A stretch of DNA of 64,000 nt, taken from the NCBI RefSeq assembly GCF_025999835.1, contig NZ_AP025628.1, positions 2,418,001-2,482,000 on the forward strand, given 5' to 3'. Each line of letters opens with the position of its first letter. Positions within the stretch are counted from its first letter, which is position 1. The translations under genes were made by a program, and so were the position numbers. Positions 46,644 through 57,548 of this stretch are shown here, piece after piece. The notes below the pieces were generated by a model. The model did not search any database. It had not been told where the DNA came from and saw only the letters and a program-made list of their open reading frames with translations. The stretch comes from Caldinitratiruptor microaerophilus (GTDB taxonomy: Bacteria; Bacillota; Sulfobacillia; Symbiobacteriales; ZC4RG38).

Positions 46644-46865
46644 GTCAGCCCGCCGGCATCCCGGCACGGCCGCGTGACCCCTTTCCGATGCCCCGCGCGG
46701 GCGGGGCGGGAGGCGCAGCCGTTTCCGGCCACACCCTCGGCAGGGCCACGCCGGCCCTGCCTCGGCCTGACGCCCCACCGGGGCGGCGCCGCCACGGCGC
46801 CACCGGGAGGAAGCGGCAGGCTCGGAGTCGCGCAGACGATCTGCTCTTGGCAGGGTTCTTCGTCA
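46644..46865 (-). promoter_or_regulatory. Structured leader, candidate Moco (molybdenum cofactor) riboswitch
   Basis: The 220-base minus-strand leader of moaA contains CTCCGAGCC, TCCTCCCGGTGGCGCC, GGCCGAGGCAGG, a GCCG-GAAA-CGGC hairpin with a GNRA tetraloop (46718-46729), and GCGCCTCCCG. This mixture and the position before moaA resemble the Moco RNA motif, but I did not align it. Alternatives are a tungsten-cofactor variant or an unrelated structured leader. No protein-coding frame with a ribosome-binding site is present. Confidence 0.5.
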
Positions 46866-46889
46866 CCGGCCCGGGAAATTCCTCCCGGC

Positions 46890-48866
46890 TCAGACCTCGC
46901 GCACCCGGCCGGCATCCCGGAGGTCGTACCCGCCGAGCGCTTCGGCCTCGGCCCGGAAGGCCGGGTCGGTCAGGAGCTCCCGGATCGCCTGCACCCCGGG
47001 GTGGTCCCAGTGCTCCAGCGGGATGCAGAGCTCGTACTCCTCCTGGGTCACCGGCACGAAGTCAAGGCCCAGGGCGCGGGCCGCCGCCCGGATCCCGAGC
47101 CCGCAGTCGGCGGTCCCCGACGCCACCGCCGCGGCGACGGCGAGGTGGGTGAACTCCTCTCGCCGGTAGCCATCGACCTGGGCCGGGTCGACCCCTTCCT
47201 GCTTCAGGTGGTAGTCCAGCAGGATCCGGGTTCCCGCCCCCCGCTGGCGGTTGACGAAGCGCACGTCCGGCCGGGCCAGGTCCCCGAACCCCCGGATGCC
47301 CTTGGGGTTGCCCGGCTGCACCATGAACCCCTGGTCCCGGCGGCCGAGGAGCACCAGCCGGGCCGGCCGGCCCAGGTACCGTCGCACGTAGGCGACGTTG
47401 TACTCGCCGCTCGCCTCGTCAAGCATGTGGACGCCGGCCACGTGGGCCTCGCCCCGCCGCAGGGCCACCAGGCCCCCCAGGCTACCGGCGTGAGCGGACG
47501 AGAGGCCCAGACCTCGCCGCCGGAGGTGGCTTTCCACCAGGTCCAGGATGATGTCGTGGCTGCCCACGGCCACCAGGCTGCGGAGGACCTCCTCCCGGGG
47601 GCGCAGGAGCTCCACCTCCACGGGAGCGCCCTCCTCCAGCCCCTCCCGGTCGGGAGGGATGAAGAAGACCCCGTCGGCCCGCACCAGGGACGAGATCACT
47701 CCGGCCCCCCGCCCCATGGGGGTCGCCACCACCCGGTCGCCCACCTGGCCCACCTTCACCCGCACGAACTCCAGCACGCCCATGGGCGAGGTGAGCCGGC
47801 GGGTGAGCTGCGCCTGGAGGCGGGGCCGGGAGGGCACCGGCAGGCCGAGGAAGCGGTACACGAGGGGCTTCAGGAACAGGTCGGCCGTGAGCCAGGTGGA
47901 GACGGGGTACCCGGGCAGACCCAGGACCGGCTTCCCGCCGACGACCGCCGCCATGAAGGGCTTGCCGGGGCGGATCGCCACGCCGTGGACGAGCACCTGC
48001 CCCAGCTCGCCCAGGACGTGCACCGAGTAGTCCTGGCTGCCCGCGCTGGAGCCGGCGTTCACCACGACGATGTCGCTCGTCTCCACCGCGGCGGCGACCG
48101 CCGCCTTCAGCGCCTCGTAGTCGTCCCGGACGATCTCGTGCCGGCGTGGCTCGCCGCCCCATTCCTGCACGAGGCTCAGCACCACGCGGGAGTTGAACTC
48201 GATGATCTCGCCGGGACCCGGGTCGGGCCGGGGCTGGACGAGCTCGTCGCCGGTCGGGATGAAGGTGACCACGGGGCGGCGGCGCACCGGCACCGCCACG
48301 TTCCCGGTCGCCAGGAGCGCCCCGATCTCCTGGGGCCGCAGGACGGTCCCCGCCGGCACCACGAGCTCGGTGGCGACCACGTCCTCCCCGATCGGCCGCA
48401 CGTTCTGCCACGGCGCGGCGGCAGCGTAGATCTCGACCTGCCCGTCCGGCAGGCGGTTCAGGTCCTCCACCATGATGCAGGCGTCCCGGCCCGGCGGCAG
48501 CGGGTCGCCGGTGTCGACCCAGACGTACTGACCAGGCCCCAGGCGCACGGGGCTCGTCTCGCTGGCGCCGTACGTGTCGGCGGCCCGCACGGCGATGCCG
48601 TCCACCGCCGCCGCCGGGTAGTGGGGCGACGAGATGCGGGCCGTCACGCCCTCGGCCGTCACCCGCCCGAGGGCCTCGGCGACCGGGATCACCTCGGCGG
48701 CAGTGCCCCAGCCAGCCGCCTCCAGCGCCGCGGTCAGGCGGGCCACCGCCTCTTCGGCCGTGATCGTCTCCAGGTAGATCTTCCGCCGCTCCGCCACCGC
48801 ATCCCACGCTCCCGGGCTCGGACTGGCCGCCGGCGCCGCCGGCAGCCCGGACGCGCCAACGGTCAT
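46890..48866 (-). CDS. MoeA-type molybdotransferase fused to periplasmic-binding-like domain
   Basis: A 658-residue protein. Residues 1 to about 420 form a MoeA domain with ISSPHYPAAAVDGIAVRAAD, FIPTGDELVQPRPDPGPGEI, VVNAGSSAGSQDYSVHVLGE and PVLGLPGYPVSTWLTADLF. After about residue 430 comes a substrate-binding fold (SHDIILDLVESHLRRRGLGL, then GTRILLDYHLKQEGVDPAQV), a MoeA-PBP fusion known from Firmicutes and archaea. The domain may sense molybdate or guide metal insertion; the function is unproven. ATG 48866 is 8 bases after the previous moeA stop. The two MoeA paralogues may handle molybdenum and tungsten separately. Confidence 0.9.
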   Translation of the reverse strand: MTVGASGLPAAPAASPSPGAWDAVAERRKIYLETITAEEAVARLTAALEAAGWGTAAEVIPVAEALGRVTAEGVTARISSPHYPAAAVDGIAVRAADTYGASETSPVRLGPGQYVWVDTGDPLPPGRDACIMVEDLNRLPDGQVEIYAAAAPWQNVRPIGEDVVATELVVPAGTVLRPQEIGALLATGNVAVPVRRRPVVTFIPTGDELVQPRPDPGPGEIIEFNSRVVLSLVQEWGGEPRRHEIVRDDYEALKAAVAAAVETSDIVVVNAGSSAGSQDYSVHVLGELGQVLVHGVAIRPGKPFMAAVVGGKPVLGLPGYPVSTWLTADLFLKPLVYRFLGLPVPSRPRLQAQLTRRLTSPMGVLEFVRVKVGQVGDRVVATPMGRGAGVISSLVRADGVFFIPPDREGLEEGAPVEVELLRPREEVLRSLVAVGSHDIILDLVESHLRRRGLGLSSAHAGSLGGLVALRRGEAHVAGVHMLDEASGEYNVAYVRRYLGRPARLVLLGRRDQGFMVQPGNPKGIRGFGDLARPDVRFVNRQRGAGTRILLDYHLKQEGVDPAQVDGYRREEFTHLAVAAAVASGTADCGLGIRAAARALGLDFVPVTQEEYELCIPLEHWDHPGVQAIRELLTDPAFRAEAEALGGYDLRDAGRVREV

Positions 48867-48874
48867 CGTACCGC

Positions 48875-50107
48875 TCAGATCGGGTGGACGTCCACCCACT
48901 CGCCCGCCAGGAGGCCTTCCTTCTCCTCCCGGATGATGACCGCCCCGTCCGCCCGCGTGAGCGTGGTGATGAGGCCGCTCTTGCCCTGGACGGGCTCCGC
49001 CCACAGCTCGCCGTCCCTGGCCTCGAGCGCCACGCGCAGCACGTCCACCCGCCCGGCGGCCGAGGCCACGTTCTTCGCCATCCGGGCCCGGACGGCCGGG
49101 CGGTGCCCCGGGAAGGGCGGAAGGCCGAGCAGGCGGCGCAGCAGAGGGGAGACGAACAGGGCGAACACCACCTGGGCGCTGACGGGATGGCCGGGCAGGC
49201 CCACGACCGGGCGGCCGTCCACCACGGCCAGGATGGTGGGCTTGCCGGGCTTCAGGTTCACCCCGTGCACGAGGATGCCCAGCCGGCCCAGGCCGCCGAT
49301 GATCTCCGCCGTCATGTCCCGCGCGCCGACCGATGACCCCCCGGACACCAGCACGACGTCGTACTTCAGCGCCTCGCGCAGCTTCGCCTCAACGGCGTCC
49401 CGCACGTCCGGAGCCCGGCCCAGGAACACGGGCTGGCCTCCCTCCTCCGCCACCAGGGCCCGCAGGGCGAAGCTGTTCGACTCCCGGATCTGGCCGGGCC
49501 CCGGCTCCTCGCCGGGGTCCACCAGCTCGTCGCCGGTGGCCACGATGGCCACGCGGGGCCGCCGGGCGACCCGCACCCGCAGGACGCCGGCATGAGCCAG
49601 GAGGGACAGCTCCTGGGCGCGCAGCGGGCGGCCCGCCGGGACGAGCACCCCTCCGGCAGGGCAGTCCTCACCGCGCCGCATCACGTTCTCGCCCGGGGAC
49701 ACCGCCCGCAGGACCCCCACCTCGTCTGCCGCCAGGTGCTCCGTGTGTTCGATCATGACCACGGCGTCCGCCCCGTCCGGCAGCATCCCGCCGGTGGCGA
49801 TGCGGGCGCATTCGCCGGGGCCGAGCCGCCGGGCGGGCGCCCGTCCCATCGGGATCTCTTCTACCACCCTCAGGTAGGCCGGCAGCCCCTCCGACGCGCC
49901 GAACGTGTCCCCGGCCCGCACGGCGTAACCGTCCACCGAGGAGCGGTCGAAGGCCGGAAGGTCGCCGGCGCTCCGCACGTCCTCGGCCAGGCACCGGCCA
50001 TGCGCCTCGAGGAGGTCCAGCTCCTCGACCCCGAGCGGCCCCTTCGGACAGGCCTCCAGGAAGAGGCTCTGGGCTTCGTCCACTCGCCGGAGCTGGAAGA
50101 ACTCCAC
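48875..50107 (-). CDS. moeA: Molybdopterin molybdotransferase MoeA
   Basis: A 410-residue stand-alone MoeA that inserts molybdate into adenylylated molybdopterin. Blocks: LPAFDRSSVDGYAVRAGDTF, GPGECARIATGGMLPDGADA, VAIVATGDELVDPGEEPGPG, VVLVSGGSSVGARDMTAEII and PVVGLPGHPVSAQVVFALFV. The start is GTG 50107 with an AAGGGGG site. It is first in the minus-strand Moco run, divergent from the YkvI-like gene. Confidence 0.95.
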   Translation of the reverse strand: MEFFQLRRVDEAQSLFLEACPKGPLGVEELDLLEAHGRCLAEDVRSAGDLPAFDRSSVDGYAVRAGDTFGASEGLPAYLRVVEEIPMGRAPARRLGPGECARIATGGMLPDGADAVVMIEHTEHLAADEVGVLRAVSPGENVMRRGEDCPAGGVLVPAGRPLRAQELSLLAHAGVLRVRVARRPRVAIVATGDELVDPGEEPGPGQIRESNSFALRALVAEEGGQPVFLGRAPDVRDAVEAKLREALKYDVVLVSGGSSVGARDMTAEIIGGLGRLGILVHGVNLKPGKPTILAVVDGRPVVGLPGHPVSAQVVFALFVSPLLRRLLGLPPFPGHRPAVRARMAKNVASAAGRVDVLRVALEARDGELWAEPVQGKSGLITTLTRADGAVIIREEKEGLLAGEWVDVHPI

Positions 50108-50256
50108 TCCGCCAACCCCCTTCCGCTCCGGTGTCAAGGAGCCGTTTCCTCCTATTCTAGCGTTGTTTTCCGCCGGCGGCACGCTGTGCCGCGGCATGTC
50201 CGGGGCTGCGCCACGGCTATACTAACCGCGCAAGGGAACGGCCAGGGGGGCCGGGC

Positions 50257-51405
50257 ATGGGGCGGACGGCCCGGGTTCTGCAGGTGGCGGCCACCTACAT
50301 GGGCACGGTGGTGGGCGCCGGCTTCGCGAGCGGCCAGGAGGCGCTGCGCTTCTTCGCGTCCTTCGGGCGGGCGGGCCTGTGGGGCATCGCCGTCACCACC
50401 GTGCTCCTGTGCGCCTTCGGCGCCCTCGTGATGGACCTCGGGCGCCGGCTCGGCGCGCGCTCGCACCGCGAGCTGCTCCACCACGTCCTCGGCCCCCGCC
50501 TGGGCGCGGCCGCCGACACCGTGGTGTCCGCCTTCCTGTTCGCCGCCCTCGCCGTGATGCTGGCGGCCAGCGGGGCGATCGCCGCCGAGCAGCTGCGGCT
50601 CCCCGCCTGGGTGGGGGCGGGCCTGGGGGCGGCCCTGACCCTGGCCACCATCTGGAGCGGGCTGACCGGCCTCCTGACCGCCAACGGGGTCGTCGTGCCC
50701 CTCCTCGTGGCCTCCGTCCTGGGGCTCACCGGGGCCACGATCTACCGGGCGAGCCTCGGGGGCCCCCTCGCGCCCGGCGCCGGCGCGCCCGCCCTGGCCG
50801 CGGCGCCGGACTGGTTCACGTCGGCGTGGGTCTACGCCGGTTACAACATCGTCCTCGCCCTCGCGGTGCTGGCCCCCCTCGGAGCGGAGATCCCGGACCG
50901 GGCGGTCCTCGTCGCCGGCGGGGTCCTGGGCGGACTGGGCCTCGGGGTGCTCGGGGTCGGGCTCCACCTCGCCATCAGCGCGCACCTCCCCGAGGCCGCG
51001 AACTGGGAGGTGCCGATGCTCTACCTGGCCCGGCTCTACCGGCCTCCCGTCCCGTCCCTGTACACGGCCGTCCTGTGGGCCGAGGTGTACACGACGGCCG
51101 TCTCGAGCGCCTTCGGCCTGGCCCGGCGCCTGGCGCCCCACGTCCCCGTACACGTGCCGGCCCCGGCGCGCCGCGGGGGCCTCCCCGGAGGCGGGGCCCG
51201 GTCGCCCGGCGCGGCCGGGGGGCCGGAGCCGGACGCCCCCCGCTTCGCGGACCCCGCCTACCGGACGGCGGCGCTCGCCACCGTGGCGCTGGCCCTGGCC
51301 CTCAGCCCCTTCGGGTTCGCCCGCCTGGTGGCGACGCTCTACCCGCTCTTCGGATACGCCAGCGTGGCCATTCTCCTCGTCTTGCTGCTCCGGACGTGGT
51401 CCTGA
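50257..51405 (+). CDS. YkvI-family membrane protein
   Basis: A 382-residue polytopic protein of the APC-superfamily-like YkvI group. It opens VAATYMGTVVGAGFASGQEA, the family's glycine-rich first helix, and has 10-11 helices, for example VVPLLVASVLGLTGATIYRA. A Pro/Gly-rich cytoplasmic stretch (about residues 300-330) precedes the last two helices. Substrate unknown; B. subtilis YkvI is uncharacterised. ATG 50257 follows GGGGGG. It is a single gene between the divergent moeA and the convergent dehydrogenase operon. Confidence 0.8.
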   Translation: MGRTARVLQVAATYMGTVVGAGFASGQEALRFFASFGRAGLWGIAVTTVLLCAFGALVMDLGRRLGARSHRELLHHVLGPRLGAAADTVVSAFLFAALAVMLAASGAIAAEQLRLPAWVGAGLGAALTLATIWSGLTGLLTANGVVVPLLVASVLGLTGATIYRASLGGPLAPGAGAPALAAAPDWFTSAWVYAGYNIVLALAVLAPLGAEIPDRAVLVAGGVLGGLGLGVLGVGLHLAISAHLPEAANWEVPMLYLARLYRPPVPSLYTAVLWAEVYTTAVSSAFGLARRLAPHVPVHVPAPARRGGLPGGGARSPGAAGGPEPDAPRFADPAYRTAALATVALALALSPFGFARLVATLYPLFGYASVAILLVLLLRTWS

Positions 51406-51415
51406 CCCCCGACCC

Positions 51416-52306
51416 CTAGGCCCGGAGCCGGACGGCCGGCACCCGGGAGCCGTCCGCCTCGTAACGGTAGAACCCCTGCCCCGTCTTGCGTCCGTGGTGG
51501 CCCGCCTGCACGAGCTGCACCAGGAGCGGGCACGGCCGGTACTTGGGGTCCTTGAACCCCTCGTACAGGACGTTCAGGATGTACAGGCACGTGTCCAGGC
51601 CGATGAAGTCCGCCAGCTCCAGCGGCCCCATCGGGTGGTTCATCCCGAGCTTCATCACGGTGTCGACGTCCTCGACCGAGGCGATCCCCTCGTACACCGC
51701 GAACATCGCCTCGTTGAGCATGGGGAGGAGCACGCGGTTGGAGACGAAGCCCGGGAAGTCGTGCACCTCCACCGGCGTCTTGCCCATCCGCCCGGCCAGG
51801 TCCCGGATCGCCGCGTAGGTCTCCTCCGACGTGTCCAGCCCGCGGATGATCTCCACGAGCTTCATCACCGGCACGGGGTTCATGAAGTGCATCCCGATGA
51901 ACCGGTCGGGCCGGCGGGTGGCCGTCGCCAGGTCGGTGATCGGCAGGGACGAGGTGTTGGAGGCGAAGATGGCCCCCGGCGGCGCCAGCCGGTCGAGTTC
52001 GGCGAAGAGGGACCGCTTGGCCTCCCGGTTCTCCACGATCGCCTCGATCACGAGGTCGACCCCGGCGGCCGGCCCGAGATCGAGGGTCGGGTGGATCCGG
52101 CCGAGGATCGCCTCCCGCTCCTCCGCCGTCTTGCGCCCCTTCTCCACGTCGCGGTCGAGGTGCTTGCGGATCGTGGCAAGCCCTCGCTCGACGAAGCGTT
52201 CCTCCACGTCCCGGAGCCAGACCTCGAGCCCCGCCTGCGCCGCCACCTGGGCGATGCCGGAACCCATCTGCCCCGCGCCCGCGACCATGACCTTCCGGAA
52301 CTCCAC
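51416..52306 (-). CDS. hbd: 3-Hydroxybutyryl-CoA dehydrogenase
   Basis: A 296-residue NAD(P)-dependent enzyme. The Rossmann motif is [19 protein letters not shown]; the active-site region is [20 protein letters not shown], and the C-terminal domain contains [20 protein letters not shown]. It reversibly reduces acetoacetyl-CoA, so with the thiolase in the same operon it makes or degrades C4 acyl-CoA. GTG 52306 follows GGGTGGG. The cupin gene lies 58 bases upstream in the same direction. Confidence 0.95.
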   Translation of the reverse strand: MEFRKVMVAGAGQMGSGIAQVAAQAGLEVWLRDVEERFVERGLATIRKHLDRDVEKGRKTAEEREAILGRIHPTLDLGPAAGVDLVIEAIVENREAKRSLFAELDRLAPPGAIFASNTSSLPITDLATATRRPDRFIGMHFMNPVPVMKLVEIIRGLDTSEETYAAIRDLAGRMGKTPVEVHDFPGFVSNRVLLPMLNEAMFAVYEGIASVEDVDTVMKLGMNHPMGPLELADFIGLDTCLYILNVLYEGFKDPKYRPCPLLVQLVQAGHHGRKTGQGFYRYEADGSRVPAVRLRA

Positions 52307-52364
52307 GGTTTCCCACCCCACGCCATGACAGGACTGCTTGCCGCTGCCTGTGCCCCCGCTCCGC

Positions 52365-52685
52365 CTACCGGTAGTCCTCCCGCTGCGGGTGGAACACCTC
52401 GACCAGGACCGTGTCGGCCTCGGCCCAGGCCTCGTGTTCGACCCCGCCCGGGATGCCGTACGCGTCGCCCGGATCAAGGCGCCGCTCCTCGCTGCCGATC
52501 CGCAGGCGCAGCGATCCGGAGACCACGTACCCGATCTGCTCGTGCGGATGACTGTGGGCAGGCACGTGTGTCCCCGACCGCAAGGTCATCTCGCACAGCA
52601 TCATGCCGGCGGTCGTGCTCATGGTCTTGCGGAAGATTCCCGGGATCATCTCCACCGGCGTGGGTTCGCCCTTGCCGACGAACAC
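52365..52685 (-). CDS. Small cupin-domain protein
   Basis: A 106-residue single cupin. Metal-ligand motif 1 is [20 protein letters not shown], including the His residues and Glu; motif 2 is [15 protein letters not shown]. Its role is unknown; such small cupins can be regulators, isomerases or dioxygenase-like. GTG 52685 follows a GGGGGG site, 18 bases after the thiolase stop, so it is co-transcribed with thiolase and hbd. Confidence 0.85.
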   Translation of the reverse strand: MFVGKGEPTPVEMIPGIFRKTMSTTAGMMLCEMTLRSGTHVPAHSHPHEQIGYVVSGSLRLRIGSEERRLDPGDAYGIPGGVEHEAWAEADTVLVEVFHPQREDYR

Positions 52686-52703
52686 CTTCCCACCCCCCTC
52701 GCC

Positions 52704-53897
52704 TCAGTCGACACGGACGACCGTGGCCTCGCCCTGTCCGCCGCCGGAGCAGATCGCGGCCAGCCCGTACCCGCCGCCGCGGCGGCGGAGCTCGTAGACG
52801 AGGGTCATGAGGATGCGACCGCCGCTGGCGCCGATCGGGTGGCCGATGGCCACGGCGCCGCCGTTCACGTTCACCCGCTCCGGGTCGAAGCCGCCGATCT
52901 TGATCGAGGTGAGGGTGACCGCCGCGAACGCCTCGTTGATCTCGACCAGCGCCAGGTCCCGCGGGCTCAGGCCGGCCTTCTGCAGCGCCTTCAGGCCGGC
53001 CCGCGCCGGGACGGTGTGGAGGTAGCGCGGCTCCTCGGACACCTGCCCCTGGCTGACGATGGTGGCGAGCACCTCGAGCCCGAGCTCGCGCGCCTTCTCC
53101 CGCGACATGATCACCAGGGCCGAGGCGCCGTCGTTCACCGGCGGCGCGTTGCCGGCCGTGACCGTGCCGTCCGGGGTGAAGACCGGCTTCAGGGCGGCGA
53201 GCTTCTCCAGGGAGGTGTCAGGGCGGATGGACTCGTCCCGCTCCACGCGCCGCACCTCGCCCTTGCGACCGGGCACCTCGACGGGCACGACCTCCTCCTG
53301 CATGCGGCCCTCCTCCCAGGCCGCCAGGGCGCGCTGGTGGCTCCGGAGCGCCCACTCGTCCTGGGCGCGGCGGTCGATGCCGAACTCGGCCGCCACCTCG
53401 GACCCGTACACGCCCATGTGGACGTTGCCCCAGGCGCACCAGAGGCCGTCGTGGATCATGGCGTCGACCAGCTCGCCGTGCCCCATGCGCATCCCCCAGC
53501 GGGCGCCGCGCACGAGGTACGGGGCGTTCGACATGCTCTCCATGCCGCCCGCCACGGCGATGTCGATGTCGCCGGCCCGGATGAGGGCGTCGGCGATGTT
53601 CACCGCCCTCAGGCTGGAGGCGCACACCTTGTTGATCGTGTCGGAGGGCACCGAGAAGGGGATCCCGGCCCGGTGGGCGGCCTGGCGCGACGGGATCTGG
53701 CCGGCCCCGGCCTGCAGCACCATGCCCATCGCCACGTAGTCGACCCGGTGCTCCTGACCGGTGAGCCGGGCGCGGCGGAGCGCCTCCCGGATCGCGATGC
53801 CCCCCAGCTCGACCGCCGGGAGGTCCCGGAGACCCCCGCCGAAGCTCCCGAAGGGCGTGCGCACCGCGCTGACGATCACGGCCTCCCGCTGTGCCAT
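52704..53897 (-). CDS. Acetyl-CoA acetyltransferase (thiolase)
   Basis: A 397-residue thiolase. The acyl-accepting Cys is in [20 protein letters not shown]; the second and third active-site motifs are [14 protein letters not shown] with [11 protein letters not shown], and the C-terminal [14 protein letters not shown] holds the general-base Cys. It condenses two acetyl-CoA or splits acetoacetyl-CoA. ATG 53897 lies 12 bases after AGGAGGA. It is the first gene of thiolase-cupin-hbd; a TetR-class operator-like sequence lies at 53941-53956. Confidence 0.95.
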   Translation of the reverse strand: MAQREAVIVSAVRTPFGSFGGGLRDLPAVELGGIAIREALRRARLTGQEHRVDYVAMGMVLQAGAGQIPSRQAAHRAGIPFSVPSDTINKVCASSLRAVNIADALIRAGDIDIAVAGGMESMSNAPYLVRGARWGMRMGHGELVDAMIHDGLWCAWGNVHMGVYGSEVAAEFGIDRRAQDEWALRSHQRALAAWEEGRMQEEVVPVEVPGRKGEVRRVERDESIRPDTSLEKLAALKPVFTPDGTVTAGNAPPVNDGASALVIMSREKARELGLEVLATIVSQGQVSEEPRYLHTVPARAGLKALQKAGLSPRDLALVEINEAFAAVTLTSIKIGGFDPERVNVNGGAVAIGHPIGASGGRILMTLVYELRRRGGGYGLAAICSGGGQGEATVVRVD

Positions 53898-53940
53898 GGC
53901 GCCACTCACTCCTCCTGCGTGCGGGTATCCGACTGGACGC

Positions 53941-53956
53941 AAACGAACGGTTGGTA
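53941..53956. promoter_or_regulatory. Operator-like sequence upstream of thiolase
   Basis: AAACGAACGGTTGGTA matches 12 of 16 bases of the TACCGACCGTTTGGTA element beside the TetR gene (63824-63839) and is about 45 bases from the thiolase start, a suitable place for repression. Confidence 0.45.
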
Positions 53957-54025
53957 GGGGGACGGGCCACGAGGGCTCCTGCGTGGGTGGCCGCTTGGGG
54001 GCCGGGCCGGCTGCTCCCGGGGGGC

Positions 54026-54592
54026 TTACCGCCGCACCAGGTCGGGCCGCGGGGCCACGGGCTCGGTCAGGTCCATGTGGCCCAGGGTCTCGAGGGGCCT
54101 GCCCTCCACGGTCAGGCGCACCGCGGTGATGCCCGGAAGCTCCGCCAGCGAGTTGGCCAGCGAGTACACCAGCATGAGCTCGCCGGCCGAGCCACCGCCG
54201 AAGTTCTTCTGCAGGTCCGCCGAGAAGTCGACCGTGGCCACCCCGCCCGCGAGGGTGACGCCCCGGAGCTGCGTGCCGGGCGGGAAGGTCGGGCGCAGGT
54301 CCTTCTCCTCCGCCGTGGGCCCGGCGAGGAGCGCCAGCACGATGCCGGCCGCCGGCCGGTCCGCCGGCACCTCCCGCCGGGCGGGGCGAAGGTACATCGC
54401 CTGGGCGTCCGCGAAGTACACGGTGACCGTTCGGTTCTTCTGCGCCGGCGCCTGCGGTTCCTCCCGGACCTCTCCGGCCCCGGGAGCGGGCGGGGCCGTG
54501 GGGCCGGGCGCGCGGGAGCCGCCGGCCCGGCAGCCGGCCGCCAGGGCCAGCCCGACAAGCAGGAGCGCCGCCACGGCGAAGCGGAGACGCAT
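54026..54592 (-). CDS. GerMN-domain lipoprotein
   Basis: A 188-residue secreted lipoprotein. The signal peptide [21 protein letters not shown] has a lipobox (LAAGC), then a Pro/Ala-rich linker and a GerMN domain with [36 protein letters not shown] and [17 protein letters not shown]. GerM is a sporulation/germination protein, and single-domain versions are widespread in Firmicutes. ATG 54592 is 11 bases after the murA stop, so it is co-transcribed with murA. It would sit on the outer face of the membrane, engaging peptidoglycan. Confidence 0.88.
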   Translation of the reverse strand: MRLRFAVAALLLVGLALAAGCRAGGSRAPGPTAPPAPGAGEVREEPQAPAQKNRTVTVYFADAQAMYLRPARREVPADRPAAGIVLALLAGPTAEEKDLRPTFPPGTQLRGVTLAGGVATVDFSADLQKNFGGGSAGELMLVYSLANSLAELPGITAVRLTVEGRPLETLGHMDLTEPVAPRPDLVRR

Positions 54593-54603
54593 GACGGCTC
54601 ACC

Positions 54604-55863
54604 TCACGCCCGCACGCGCTCGATGTCGGCCCCCAGGGAGCGCAGCTTCTCCTCGATGCGGTGGTAGCCCCGGTCGATGAAGCGCACCCCGTGCACCTCC
54701 GTGGTCCCCTCGGCGACCAGCCCGGCCAGGCAGAGGGCGACCCCCCCGCGCAGCTCCCGGGCCTCCACCGGCGCGCCGGTCAGCCGGCCGACGCCGCGGA
54801 TGATCGCCGAGTTGCGGTCGACCTTGATCTGGGCCCCGAGCCGGATCAGCTCGTTGGTGAAGCCGAACCGGTTCTCGAAGATCGTCTCCGTGACCACGGA
54901 CACCCCGTCGGCCACGGACATCAGGGTAACCCAGGGGGACTGCAGGTCGGTCGGGAAGCCGGGGTAGACCTGGGTTTCGACGTCGGCCGGCTGGATCGGC
55001 CGCCGGCCGCGGCAGCGCAGGGTGTCGAGCCCCACCTCCACGTCCATCCCGGCCTCCCGCAGCTTCGCGATCACGGTGCCCAGGTGCTCCGGGATGCAGC
55101 CCTCCACCGTGACGTCCCCTCCGGTCAGCGCGCCGGCGATGAGGAACGTGCCGGTCTCCAGCCGGTCGGGGATGATCTCGTGGCGGGCCCCCCGGAGGCG
55201 CTTCACGCCCTCGATCCGGATCGTCTCGGTGCCGGCGCCCCGGACCCGGGCGCCCATCGAGTTGAGGAAGTTGGCCAGGTCGACCACCTCCGGCTCCCGG
55301 GCGGCGTTCTCCAGCACCGTGGTGCCGGGGGCCAGGGAGGCGGTGATCATCATGTTGATCGTCGTGCCGAAGCTGGCGCGGTCGACGTAGAAGCGGTTGC
55401 CGCGCAGCTGCACCTTGCGGGCGATCATCGAGCCACGCTCGATCTCCACCTCGGCCCCGAGGGCCTTGAAGCCTTTCAGGTGGAAGTCGACGGGCCGGGC
55501 GCCGATGTCGCACCCGCCAGGGCATGCCACCTCGCCGCGGCCGAGCCGGGCCAGGAGCAGGCCCATCACGTACGTCGAACCCCGCAGCTTGCGGGCGAGC
55601 TCGTAGGGCGCGACGTGGCCGCTGAGCTCGGCCGCCCGCACCCGGAGCGTGCCCGGCTCGACCTCCTCGATCTCCGCCCCGAGGGCGCGGAGGATGTCGC
55701 ACAGGTCCCGGATGTCCGTGTAGTCCGGAACGTTCTCGAGGATGCTCTCGCCCTGGCTGGCGAGCGCCGCGGCGGTGATGATGGGAAGCGCGCTGTTCTT
55801 GGCCCCGTTGGCGTGCGTACGTCCGCTCAGACGGCGGCCTCCGCGGATCACGAACTTCTCCAC
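54604..55863 (-). CDS. murA: UDP-N-acetylglucosamine 1-carboxyvinyltransferase
   Basis: A 419-residue EPSP-synthase-fold enzyme for the first committed step of peptidoglycan synthesis. It opens [20 protein letters not shown], has the Cys of the fosfomycin-sensitive loop in [20 protein letters not shown], and [20 protein letters not shown]. The Cys implies fosfomycin sensitivity in principle. The start is GTG 55863, with GGGAGA about 9 bases away. It lies between guaB and gerMN. Confidence 0.97.
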   Translation of the reverse strand: MEKFVIRGGRRLSGRTHANGAKNSALPIITAAALASQGESILENVPDYTDIRDLCDILRALGAEIEEVEPGTLRVRAAELSGHVAPYELARKLRGSTYVMGLLLARLGRGEVACPGGCDIGARPVDFHLKGFKALGAEVEIERGSMIARKVQLRGNRFYVDRASFGTTINMMITASLAPGTTVLENAAREPEVVDLANFLNSMGARVRGAGTETIRIEGVKRLRGARHEIIPDRLETGTFLIAGALTGGDVTVEGCIPEHLGTVIAKLREAGMDVEVGLDTLRCRGRRPIQPADVETQVYPGFPTDLQSPWVTLMSVADGVSVVTETIFENRFGFTNELIRLGAQIKVDRNSAIIRGVGRLTGAPVEARELRGGVALCLAGLVAEGTTEVHGVRFIDRGYHRIEEKLRSLGADIERVRA

Positions 55864-56028
55864 GGGGGGATCTCCCTGTCCCGACTGGGCCGCGCCGGCA
55901 GTCCTGGTAGAGGCTGTGGGCTTTACAGGGAACGGCAGGACGGACATCTTCCGCTGTTCTCCTCCATCCCTGGCGCGACGGGGCCCGCCGTGCGGGAGCG
56001 CAGGGAACCGGCGGGCCCGGGTGCCCGT

Positions 56029-57540
<1,512 letters not shown>

Positions 57541-57548
<8 letters not shown>

